DNA of 64,000 bases from JANNPJ01 sp965200525 (GTDB lineage Bacteria; Actinomycetota; Actinomycetes; Actinomycetales; Kineosporiaceae): positions 248,001 to 312,000 of the forward strand of contig OZ241368.1 in assembly GCA_965200525.1 (NCBI GenBank). The letters are read 5' to 3'. The translations under genes and the position numbers were made by a program. Below the pieces are notes generated by a model that made no database searches, was not told where the DNA came from, and saw only the letters and a program-made list of their open reading frames with translations. Positions 51,144 through 58,708 of the stretch are shown in pieces. Within the stretch, counting starts at the first letter, position 1, and each line of letters begins with the position of its first letter.

Positions 51144-51536
51144 ATGACCCGCAAGCTAGGCCTGATCGCCCTCGCCCTGGCCATCGTCCTGGGCATCCTC
51201 CTCGTCCCTGGAAGTGCCTACGCGGGCCCCACCTGCACCGCCCCGCTGTGCAGCCAAATCACGAACGAGACGCCGCAGAAGGTCGGAACAGCGCACGACT
51301 GGTGCACGCCCAAGAACGGCCCCTGCTCGGGCACCCAGTACGGCATCCTCACCTTCAACCAGTCCACGCCCAGCAAGCAGGACTGGGACACCTTCTTCGT
51401 GGCCCCCGACTGCACCTACTCGGGGATCAAGCACTCCTGGGGCATCAGCTTCAGCGCCAAGGGTGGCAGCAACGGCAAGTGGGTGCAGGTCCACAACGAC
51501 GAGCACTACTACATCAAGACGGTCAGCTGCTCCTGA
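51144..51536 (+). CDS. Small secreted protein with four or more Cys
   Basis: A 130-residue protein with a clear signal peptide (LGLIALALAIVLGILLVPGS-AYA, cleavage near residue 27). The mature part of about 100 residues has Cys in TCTAPLCS, DWCTPKNGPC, APDCTYSG and at the last but one residue, consistent with disulfides, and many aromatic residues. AAAGGA precedes the ATG. Function unknown; possible roles include an inhibitor or a binding protein. Confidence 0.65.
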   Translation: MTRKLGLIALALAIVLGILLVPGSAYAGPTCTAPLCSQITNETPQKVGTAHDWCTPKNGPCSGTQYGILTFNQSTPSKQDWDTFFVAPDCTYSGIKHSWGISFSAKGGSNGKWVQVHNDEHYYIKTVSCS

Positions 51537-51879
51537 CCCGGCGGGCCTGACGCCTGCCCGCCCCGCGGGCAGGCGTCACGCCTCTTACGCACATGGAATG
51601 CACCACTGCTACCGCGGCCTACGTCATGCTCCAGTTCCGCCGCGCCGGTACGGACGACTACCTGGACGTCAAGCGGGTGTGGACAACCGCGACAGCGCCC
51701 CGACCCAGGTCATCGCCGCGCAGACCGGCAGCCGGCGCTACGCCTACCCCGGTGGCAGCGCCAACCACGCAGCCAGCCACTCCCAGGGGCACACGGTCGT
51801 CGTACACGGCTGATGCAGCTCGACGAGGTGCTGCCAGGGCGAGCTCAGATGATCTTGTCCGTTGACAGCAAGCAGCGGC
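51537..51879. other. Gene-free stretch
   Basis: Starts with a GC-rich inverted sequence after the secreted protein (GCCTGACGCCTGCCC ... GGGCAGGCGTCACGC, about 51544-51580), a likely terminator. No supported gene. Confidence 0.45.
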
Positions 51880-52230
51880 ATGCTCTCGAGGGTGACCTCT
51901 GACGACGTTGAGCGGCGGGTGGCGTTGCGCGAGTACCGAGCCCTGGGCCGAACCGAACGAGCTGCCCTCACCCGCGCTGCCTGGAACGGTGACACCTACG
52001 GCGACCCGAGTACGCAGTTGAAGGCCCGGCGCTGGGCTGAAGTCATTGCCGGCCGCCGGTGGGTCTGGCCGGCTCTCGCAGCCGTGGGGTCACTCCTGGC
52101 CGTCATCAGCGTGAGCACGCGCACGTGGTGGCTGCTGGCCGCGGCTGCCCTTGCCTTCGGTGCGGCGTTGGCTTCTCGGGCGAGGCTGGCCACAGCCCAT
52201 CGCTATCTTGCCCTGCGCACGCCCCTGTGA
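51880..52230 (+). CDS. Small membrane protein
   Basis: A 116-residue protein: an Arg-rich soluble N-terminus (DDVERRVALREYRALGRTER) followed by two helices (WPALAAVGSLLAVISVS and WWLLAAAALAFGAALASRA). Start ATG 51880 or GTG 51892. It converges on the DUF4388 gene with a gap of 27 bases. Family unknown. Confidence 0.5.
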   Translation: MLSRVTSDDVERRVALREYRALGRTERAALTRAAWNGDTYGDPSTQLKARRWAEVIAGRRWVWPALAAVGSLLAVISVSTRTWWLLAAAALAFGAALASRARLATAHRYLALRTPL

Positions 52231-52257
52231 TCTGAGATCTCGCACGAGGGTGCGCGC

Positions 52258-53112
52258 TCAGAGGCGTCGCAGGCCCTCCAACACCCGAATGGCGATGGCC
52301 TGCCTGCTGTCCGGCGTGGATTCCGGCATCGGCTGCACTCGCCGGCGGGGCTGGGACGACGACGGCAGCGTGGTGGCTCCGGCCACCCGGTGGGGCAGGG
52401 TCACGGGTGGCAGGGGCACGGGTGGGGGGTCGCCGGCTGGCCGCACCGGTGCTGCGGCACTCGGATTCAGCACCGGACGGGGTGGTTTCGGCGTGCGGGT
52501 GGGTCGCCCTGCCGGACGAGGAGCGATGCTCGGCGCGGATCGCACCACCCCCACGCTCTTGAGCGCAGCCAGCGTGCCGACGACATCCGCGAGCGGGTTG
52601 CCGGTGAGCCGAGCCAGCGACAGGGCCGTCTGCGGGCCGCGGATCTGCACGGCCACCGCCCATTGCGGGAGGGTCAGCACGACCCCCCGCCCGCGAGGCA
52701 GGCCGACGAGTTGGAGCTCCTCGTCCGGCGGCACCCCGAGCCGGGAAAAAGCCGCCAGTTCGTCATTGATCCGGGCCAGCAGGTATTCCACCTCGATCCG
52801 GCAGGTGAGCCCGGTCCAGTGCTGGCGCCCGGGCCGAAACAGTGGCCGATCACCGCCCACCTGCGGGTCGGTGAGAAGGGTGAGGCCGGCCTCGACGACG
52901 GCCGAAAGAATGATCGACGGAAATTGTGGATCATCGGCCTCGGATTCTGGGACCGATGGTATTCCTGATGCCTCGGCAAACGTGATGAAACCCTGGTTCA
53001 GGAAGATGACGCCGCTGCGGGCGCCGCGGATCTCCAGCGCACCCGAACTGCGGCTGACCCCCAGGAGGCGCAGCACGTCCACCGCGGGATGTTCGCTCCG
53101 GCGGCCCGTCAC
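52258..53112 (-). CDS. DUF4388 (PATAN)-type signalling protein
   Basis: About 284 residues from GTG 53112. The N-terminal 100 residues read as a DUF4388/PATAN domain (VLRLLGVSRSSGALEIRGAR, SGVIFLNQGFITFAEASGIP). A middle alpha/beta part follows (IEVEYLLARINDELAAFSRL, VQIRGPQTALSLARLTGNPL), then a Pro-rich disordered C-terminus. In other bacteria PATAN domains act as receivers or adaptors with Roadblock proteins and response regulators. It lies 16 bases after a Roadblock gene on the same strand, forming one arm of a divergent cluster. Confidence 0.65.
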   Translation of the reverse strand: MTGRRSEHPAVDVLRLLGVSRSSGALEIRGARSGVIFLNQGFITFAEASGIPSVPESEADDPQFPSIILSAVVEAGLTLLTDPQVGGDRPLFRPGRQHWTGLTCRIEVEYLLARINDELAAFSRLGVPPDEELQLVGLPRGRGVVLTLPQWAVAVQIRGPQTALSLARLTGNPLADVVGTLAALKSVGVVRSAPSIAPRPAGRPTRTPKPPRPVLNPSAAAPVRPAGDPPPVPLPPVTLPHRVAGATTLPSSSQPRRRVQPMPESTPDSRQAIAIRVLEGLRRL

Positions 53113-53128
53113 CGAGCTGGACGGCAGC

Positions 53129-53497
53129 TCAGAGCGTGAGCTCGTTTTCGATCCGCCTGAGGCTGTGACGAGCCAGAGCCAGGTTCGCCTTGGTCCGGTC
53201 CAGGGCCAGGTAGAAGAACAGACCGCCACCGTTGGGGGCTGTGACCAGGCGAATCAGGTGGTACTGGCGGCTGAGGGTGATGAGGATGTCGTCGATCGTG
53301 TCCTTCATGCCGAGCGACTCGAGGGTGCGCATCTTGGCCCGCACCACCTCGGTGTTGCCCGCCGAGGCAACTTCGAGGTCGAGGTACTTGCCGCCCCCGA
53401 GGAAGCCCAGCGCCATGCCGCTGCCCCAGTCCACCAGGCTCACGCCGAGCGCACCGTCGATCTCCATCGCTTCTTTGAGAGCGGTGTCGATGTCCAC
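53129..53497 (-). CDS. Roadblock/LC7 domain protein
   Basis: A 122-residue single-domain Roadblock protein: DIDTALKEAMEIDGALGVSL, VDWGSGMALGFLGG, then VVRAKMRTLESLGMKDTIDD, ILITLSRQYHLIRLV and LALDRTKANLALARHSLRRI. Roadblock proteins regulate small Ras-like GTPases (MglB) or act in conservon complexes (CvnB). Start GTG 53497 with GGAGAA upstream. It is the first gene of the leftward arm and may share its promoter region with the rightward arm. Confidence 0.85.
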   Translation of the reverse strand: MDIDTALKEAMEIDGALGVSLVDWGSGMALGFLGGGKYLDLEVASAGNTEVVRAKMRTLESLGMKDTIDDILITLSRQYHLIRLVTAPNGGGLFFYLALDRTKANLALARHSLRRIENELTL

Positions 53498-53663
53498 GAT
53501 TATTCTCCATCTCGAGACGACTTCGGAGTGGTTCGGGGTATCTTGCCTGCCTTCAAGTGCCGTCACTTACACTCAAATCAGCAGATACAGTTGCAACGGC
53601 AGGACACTGCACCTTTCGCCTCAATGACGTCAACAAAATGAAAGAGAATCGGGTTCGATTCCA

Positions 53664-54128
53664 GTGACGAGTGACACCGGAGAGCAAGTCCACCAAGAAA
53701 CGAGCGATGCCCTCCAGAGCGCCGTCGCGCGGCTGCGCTCGATCGACGGGCTGGTTACCGCCGGCCTCGTCGAGCCGGACTCGGCGCACGTGCTGGAGAT
53801 GGTCGATGCCGCCACCACGCCCGGATCCGCGCCCGGGCCCCGGCCCGAGAGCCAGATCGTGGCCGCCGGTGCCTGCGACCTCGTCCAGGTGGTTGCCCTG
53901 ATGAGCGCCGGTCTCGGCGAGAACGACGACCTGGAGGAGGTCGTCGTCACGCTCGGGCGCCACCACCACGTCGTCACCCCGCTGCCCTCGGCCGGTGTGA
54001 ACGGCCTGCTCCTCGTGGTGACGCTCGACCGGGCGCGCACCAACCTGGCCCGGGCGCGCCAGCAACTGAGAGCCGCGGTCCCGCTGCTGCAGCAGGCGAG
54101 CGGCCCGGGCGGTGACGGTGTCACCTAA
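53664..54128 (+). CDS. Roadblock/LC7-like protein
   Basis: A 154-residue protein, GTG start at 53664, with a Roadblock-like pattern (ALQSAVARLRSIDGLVTAGL, QIVAAGACDLVQVVALMSAG, VVVTLGRHHHVVTPL, LLVVTLDRARTNLARARQQL). It closely parallels the leftward Roadblock protein in its closing DRARTNLARAR / DRTKANLALAR helix, so the two are probably paralogues. First gene of the rightward arm; its end overlaps the next gene by 17 bases. Confidence 0.75.
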   Translation: MTSDTGEQVHQETSDALQSAVARLRSIDGLVTAGLVEPDSAHVLEMVDAATTPGSAPGPRPESQIVAAGACDLVQVVALMSAGLGENDDLEEVVVTLGRHHHVVTPLPSAGVNGLLLVVTLDRARTNLARARQQLRAAVPLLQQASGPGGDGVT

Positions 54129-55137
54129 ACCGTGGCGCTGGGCCGGGCGAGCACGCTCAGCAGACGAGCCGGACGAGCCGGCCCCCCTCACGGGCACCAG
54201 GCCGGCCGGCAGCACCGGATCGAGGGACACCGCATCGAGGGAACCCAGGTCGAGGGAACCCGAGTCGACAGAACCCAGGGCGGGCGAGCGCCCGAGCCCC
54301 GGTGAGCGGACGGGGCTCAGCGAGGGGACGGCAATGGGTGGCCCCGGGACCGAGCGGCTGCTGGAGCTGGCCGCCGAGGAGGCCACCGGTGCGCTGCACC
54401 TGAACGGCCCCTGGGGCGCAACGGTCTACCTGCGACGCGGCCGCATCGATTACGTGGAATCCGCACTCACCCCGGGGATCGAGGCGCTGCTGCTGCGCCC
54501 GACCTACCCCGACGAGCAGCGCTGGGCAGCCCTGGTCCCCTCCCTGCGGATGGGCCCGAGCCAGGCCGCCGCGACCAGCGCCGCACAGGTGCTGCGCAGC
54601 GGCTCGATCTCCGAGGTGAACGCCGAGATCGTTCGCCGCACCGCACTGGCCGACGCCGCGCTCGCCACGCTGGGTATCCCCGTTCCCGAAACCACCCGCG
54701 CCCGAGCCCGGTTCCGGCCCGGCGAGCGGCACTGGTACGACGCGACCCGAACCTTCGACGTGCGGGAGGTGCTGACCGAGGTGGAACGCCGCCGCACCGT
54801 GCTCAGCACGATGACCCTCGGGGTGAAGCCAGACCGGCCGGTGCACCGGGTCTCTCGGCTGCCCAGCGAGAGGATCCGGCTGACGTCGACCTGGTGGGAC
54901 ATCATCCGGCTGGCGGACGGCAGCACCACCCCGCTGGACATTGCGTGGATGCTCGGGCACGGGGTGTTCGCCACCACCACGGCGGTCCACCAGCTGGCCC
55001 GACTGGGCGTCCTGACGACGGGCAGGGACGAGTCGGGCCCAGAGGCATCGCCGGGCGAGCTCGTCCCGGCCCGTCACGTCCTCTCGTTCGTCCGGGCCGC
55101 GACCGCCACCGCCACCGCCACCGGTGGAATCCGATGA
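54112..55137 (+). CDS. DUF4388-like signalling protein with disordered N-terminus
   Basis: A 341-residue protein. Residues 1-75 are low complexity, Arg/Pro/Ser/Glu-rich, with a short repeated unit (SREPRSREPESTEPRAGE). A DUF4388-like domain follows (LLELAAEEATGALHLNGPWG, ATVYLRRGRIDYVESALTPG), then a region of about 170 residues with DVREVLTEVERRRTVLSTM and a winged-helix-like part (WWDIIRLADGSTTPLDIAWM, TAVHQLARLGVLTTGR). The C-terminus has an ATATATATGG run from ACCGCC repeats. It overlaps both neighbours (17 and 4 bases), so the three are one translational unit. Confidence 0.65.
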   Translation: MTVSPKPWRWAGRARSADEPDEPAPLTGTRPAGSTGSRDTASREPRSREPESTEPRAGERPSPGERTGLSEGTAMGGPGTERLLELAAEEATGALHLNGPWGATVYLRRGRIDYVESALTPGIEALLLRPTYPDEQRWAALVPSLRMGPSQAAATSAAQVLRSGSISEVNAEIVRRTALADAALATLGIPVPETTRARARFRPGERHWYDATRTFDVREVLTEVERRRTVLSTMTLGVKPDRPVHRVSRLPSERIRLTSTWWDIIRLADGSTTPLDIAWMLGHGVFATTTAVHQLARLGVLTTGRDESGPEASPGELVPARHVLSFVRAATATATATGGIR

Positions 55138-55541
55138 GCGTCGAGGACCAGGTGCTGGCCGAGCTGAGCGGCCTGGGCTCGGCCGTCAGCGGGATCGAGG
55201 GCTGCGTGGTGGCGACCAGTGACGGACTGCTGGTCGCCCACGTCCTGCCCGATCAGGAACAGAGTCAGGTGGCCGCGCTGATCTCCACCCTGTCGGCCGT
55301 GGCTCGCCAGGCCGTCCTGCTCACCGGCCGGGGCGACCTGTTGGAGGCCGCGATCCGGGGAACGACCGGCTATGTGGCCGTCTACGCCGTCGGCGACAGT
55401 GCGGTGCTCGCCGTCCTGGGGCGCTCGGACCTCAACCTCGCCCTGCTGCAGCTGCGCACCCGGCCGGTGGTGGGCCGCCTCAGCGCGCTGGCGGACGGAT
55501 TTGCCCGCTTCAGCACCGGGCAGGACCACCTGGCCCCGTAG
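55134..55541 (+). CDS. Roadblock/LC7 domain protein
   Basis: A 135-residue Roadblock protein: VLAELSGLGSAVSGIEGCVV, ATSDGLLVAHVLPDQEQSQV, AALISTLSAVARQAVLL, VYAVGDSAVLAVLGRSDLNL. This is the pattern of the MglB/CvnB group. ATG at 55134 overlaps the preceding stop (ATGA). It ends the cluster; no GTPase, CvnA-type kinase or CvnC gene is visible on either side. Confidence 0.88.
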   Translation: MSVEDQVLAELSGLGSAVSGIEGCVVATSDGLLVAHVLPDQEQSQVAALISTLSAVARQAVLLTGRGDLLEAAIRGTTGYVAVYAVGDSAVLAVLGRSDLNLALLQLRTRPVVGRLSALADGFARFSTGQDHLAP

Positions 55542-55670
55542 ACCTCGCACTGGGGCCAGGCGCACGCACACACCGTGCTGAGCGCTTATCAAAGGATGGA
55601 GTGGATGGATCTCCCCTCCGGATGCTGCTGTGCAGGTGCAGGGCGACCTCAGCCGGGGCAAGGTGGGACT

Positions 55671-56060
55671 GTGGGTGTGCCAGCAGCGAAAGTGTGCGCC
55701 TCGTGCGGTCGCACCATCACGTGGCGCAAGAAGTGGGCCACCGACTGGGAATCGGTGCGCTACTGCTCGAAGGCGTGCCGGCGGGTCAAGGTGAGCCCCA
55801 CCGACCACCTCCTGGAACACACCATCCTGACGCTGCTCGACGGGCAACCGCGGGGAGCCACCATCGCTCTCTCGCAGGCAGTTCACGCGGCGGCCGGGGG
55901 GCAGGTGAGCGGCGGCGGCGAAGCTCTGATGCAACCGGCCCGGGCGGCAGCTCGGCGCCTGAGCGCTCGCGGAGACGTGGAGATCCTTCACGGTGGGCGC
56001 GTGGTCGACCCGTCCACAGCGCGAGGTGACCTTCGCATCCGTCGCCTCGCACGGCCCTGA
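55671..56060 (+). CDS. DUF2256/DUF3253 zinc-finger protein
   Basis: About 129 residues from GTG 55671 (or 55677). A treble-clef-like zinc motif KVCASCGRTITWRKKWATDW, ESVRYCSKACRR identifies DUF2256, and the C-terminal half (TDHLLEHTILTLLDGQPRGA, ARAAARRLSARGDVEILHGG, RVVDPSTARGDLRIRRL) matches DUF3253, a winged-helix-like domain. This two-domain plan is common in actinobacteria and proteobacteria. Function unknown; nucleic-acid binding is likely. Confidence 0.8.
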   Translation: MGVPAAKVCASCGRTITWRKKWATDWESVRYCSKACRRVKVSPTDHLLEHTILTLLDGQPRGATIALSQAVHAAAGGQVSGGGEALMQPARAAARRLSARGDVEILHGGRVVDPSTARGDLRIRRLARP

Positions 56061-56230
56061 CGTCGGGCGTGAGCCCGGCAACCGGCCGGTGAGCAGGGCC
56101 GGCTGGCCCAGAGACTGACAGCCGACGTGGCATCCAGGGCGTGTGGACCTGTGAGTTCCGAGCGCTCGTGAGAATGTGGTCCGCGGCCCGGGACCGGTTC
56201 GAGGTCGCCGGACGACAGGCGAGGTGTCAA

Positions 56231-56932
56231 GTGGTCAGGAACTCCCCCGTTGGCGGAGATCGCCGCGGCGAGGTGCGCCTGCCGGCCACGGCCGCCACCG
56301 CGGTAGCCGTCGCCCTGTACGCGTTCCTGCCGGTCGACCTCATCATCGGACCTCGCCTGGTCATTCCGGCGCTGGAACTGGCGTTGATCGCCGCACTGAC
56401 GGCGGTCAACCCGATCCGCATGAGCCGTTCCACCCGGTGGTCACGCCAGACCTCACTGGTCCTGATCGCCCTCATCGCGGCGACCAACCTGATCGCCCTG
56501 GTCCAGTTGCTGCGCGAGCTCACGAGCACCTCGAACGAGCAGAGCACCACCCTGCTGCTGGCCGCCGGGCAGGTCTGGCTCACCAACGTCATCGTGTTCG
56601 CCCTGGCCTTCTGGGAGATCGACCGCGGCGGCCCGGTCGCCCGCACCGAGCAGGACCGTTCCAAGCTCCCGAAGGCTGACTTCCGCTTCACCCAGGACGA
56701 GGACCGCGACACCGTGACCGAGGTCAAGGCGGGCTCCAGCCCCGTCAGCGACTGGATGCCCACGTTCGCGGACTACCTCTACGTCTCGCTCACGAACTCC
56801 TCGGCCTTCAGCCCCACCGACACCATGCCCCTGACCTCCAGGGTCAAACTGCTGATGGGCCTGGAATCGACCGCCGCCCTGGTCACCTCCGTTCTCGTCA
56901 TCGCCAAGGGCGTCGGCGGACTGGGCAACTGA
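56231..56932 (+). CDS. Membrane protein with channel-like C-terminus
   Basis: About 233 residues. Four helices: ATAVAVALYAFLPVDLIIG, LELALIAALTAVNPIRM, SLVLIALIAATNLIALVQLL and WLTNVIVFALAFWEIDRGGP. The end (FADYLYVSLTNSSAFSPTDT, MPLTSRVKLLMGLESTAALV) resembles the pore-helix/last-helix arrangement of two-helix ion channels, but no TVGYG filter is present. GTG 56231 is the likely start. A conserved hypothetical membrane protein; role unknown. Confidence 0.7.
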   Translation: MVRNSPVGGDRRGEVRLPATAATAVAVALYAFLPVDLIIGPRLVIPALELALIAALTAVNPIRMSRSTRWSRQTSLVLIALIAATNLIALVQLLRELTSTSNEQSTTLLLAAGQVWLTNVIVFALAFWEIDRGGPVARTEQDRSKLPKADFRFTQDEDRDTVTEVKAGSSPVSDWMPTFADYLYVSLTNSSAFSPTDTMPLTSRVKLLMGLESTAALVTSVLVIAKGVGGLGN

Positions 56933-56974
56933 CGTGGTGAGCCCGCCGCCCAAGCTCTAACGGAAGACGGGGCC

Positions 56975-57400
56975 CTAACCGAAGACCGAGGCCACCCATT
57001 CGGGATGGTCGATGAACGGGTTCCGGTTGTGCTGGAACTGCGTGTAGATCACGTTGTTGCGGGTCACTTCGCTCGCCGAGGGCGGGTCCTGGAGGTTCCA
57101 TTGCTCCAACACGGACAACCGCCCGATCCGGGGTGCGGTGCCGCTGCTGACCGCGTTGTCCACCTCCAGATCGGGGTATCCGTCGCCGCCCTCGTAGCGG
57201 ATCGCCATATAGAAGATCATCCGGGCGACGTCGCCCTTGACCGCGTCGCGCGGCTGCCAGGAGTCGGAGTCGGTGAAGTTGCCTGGCGCATCGGACACCG
57301 CCGAGCCGCCGTTGTCGAAGTCCTTATTGCCGCGCTCGTCGTTGACGTGGACGTCCTCGGGGCGCAGGTAGTGCAGGTCGGTCCCGGGGCCGACGGCGGT
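56975..57400 (-). pseudogene. Endonuclease I, N-terminally truncated
   Basis: About 140 codons match the endonuclease I family: VGPGTDLHYLRPEDVHVNDE, RGNKDFDNGGSAVSDAPGNF, DSWQPRDAVKGDVARMIFYM, then IGRLSVLEQWNLQDPPSASE and QHNRNPFIDHPEWVASVFG. The segment with the catalytic His (normally EHVWP.SHG) should lie just before VGPGTD and is missing; upstream of 57,400 the frame is unrelated. Secreted nucleases of this family degrade DNA outside the cell. The shorter, frameshifted relic at 20747 comes from the same or a very close gene. Confidence 0.85.
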
Positions 57401-57492
57401 CGATCGTGCGCGCTCCCGTTGCGAAGCGCCACCGGTGCCGGCCATCGACAGCGCCGGCCATCGACTGGGGTGGTGCCGGCGTACGCTGAGTT

Positions 57493-57963
57493 GTGGATTT
57501 CCTGCGGCTCGACGTGGCACCGGCCGAATCCGGCAGCGGCGACACGTTCGAACTGAAGGTCTTCGTCAACGACGTCGACGTGCTGGGCTGGGACGAGGGC
57601 CTGGGGATGGACCCGCTCGACGTCTTCTTCCCGACCAACCGGCTGCTGGCCCGTCCCGGCCCGCACACCACCGCGATCGGGCGCTGCGCCTGCGGTGACT
57701 ACGGGTGCCGGCCCAGCGACGTCACCATCACCCGGGACGGGTCCCGGGTGCGCTGGGACTGGCACGGCCACGAGCCGATGGACCGCAGCGTCAGCTTCGA
57801 CGCGAGCGCATACACCGCCGAGGTGACCCGAATGGCCGGCGACTTCAACTGGGAGAGCCCGCAGCGCACGGCCCAGCGTCTGGCCATGGGTGGAGTCCAA
57901 CCGGGCCGACCTCCCCGTCGTGGCGAGCCCGGCTGGAAGCACCGTTCCCCACGACGGCGCTGA
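57493..57963 (+). CDS. Hypothetical soluble protein
   Basis: A 156-residue protein from GTG 57493. It has the blocks FLRLDVAPAESGSGDTFELK, VFVNDVDVLGWDEGLGMDPL and a Cys pair in GRCACGDYGCRPSDVTI, then RWDWHGHEP and a basic C-terminus. It may bind metal through the CxC..C cluster. No family name known to me, although such proteins recur in actinobacteria. It is divergent from the nuclease remnant. Confidence 0.6.
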   Translation: MDFLRLDVAPAESGSGDTFELKVFVNDVDVLGWDEGLGMDPLDVFFPTNRLLARPGPHTTAIGRCACGDYGCRPSDVTITRDGSRVRWDWHGHEPMDRSVSFDASAYTAEVTRMAGDFNWESPQRTAQRLAMGGVQPGRPPRRGEPGWKHRSPRRR

Positions 57964-58192
57964 TCCGGCCACCGGGTTGCCGGCCGCCAGAACGCGCGCT
58001 CGTTCTCCGTCTGCGCGAGGCGGCGTCTGACTCAGCTGCGCGGACGTTCGTCGCGAGCCACACCGAGCGTGCGCACAACGTGAGCGACTGGCGCACCTGG
58101 AGTAGATCGCCTGGCCCGGCAGCGTTCGGACCGAGCACGGTGCAGTGCGTAGCTGCCTGGCAGCCCGCTGTTGCCGACGCGGCGACTGACGC
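57964..58192. other. Start of a 745-base gene-free region
   Basis: The whole stretch 57964-58708 has no supported gene on either strand. Its right part carries two copies of a LacI-type operator (58193, 58291) and must contain the promoter of the GH16 gene with a long leader of about 400 bases. Confidence 0.4.
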
Positions 58193-58205
58193 GAAAGCGC
58201 TCTCA
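58193..58205. promoter_or_regulatory. LacI-type operator, distal copy
   Basis: GAAAGCGCTCTCA has the central AGCGCT and flanking symmetry of LacI-family sites such as CelR. The same 13 bases recur 98 bases downstream. Confidence 0.6.
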
Positions 58206-58290
58206 CACCACCCGATCAATCAGGAGTGACAGGCCGCTGATCCTTGACACATCGGCTGTATCGGGCGAACACTGCACTCAGATGTTTCTT

Positions 58291-58303
58291 GAAAGCGCTC
58301 TCA
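58291..58303. promoter_or_regulatory. LacI-type operator, proximal copy
   Basis: Exact second copy of GAAAGCGCTCTCA. Two sites about nine helical turns apart could allow repression by DNA looping. No LacI gene for this motif is nearby; the one at 26980 faces an AACGTT-type site. Confidence 0.6.
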
Positions 58304-58708
58304 TGATCATTGATCACTTGTGGCTCCGTAGTGATGTTGCTGCGGACCGCAGCCGCAGGCGTCCTGCCGGCGGTCGAGATGAGGTGGTGCCCTGGAGCGC
58401 CGAATTCGTTCATCAAAGGCGATGAAGGGATCCAGAATGATGGCAAAACTGTCTCGTGCCTCTCGGGCCAGGCGGCGATCCGCGCACCAGCCCCGCGAGC
58501 CCTGATCCGATCAGCTCGTTCGAGCCCCTGTCACAGGTGCGCGAGTGTGATCGTCAACATCGTCGGCCCGGTCGCCAGATCTGTCTTCGCGTGGCTTGCT
58601 CGCTGTGCTCGAGGAGGTCTGCGGCGCCGGACCGCTGATTCTGCACGCCGCTCGCCGAACCCCTGATATTCGACGAGCACGCCGAGATCCCCAGAAGGGC
58701 AGCACTCG

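Noticed and set aside
52151..53641. 496-codon plus-strand frame over the DUF4388/Roadblock arm
   Set aside because: Antisense shadow; the minus strand has Roadblock and DUF4388 motifs with good starts.
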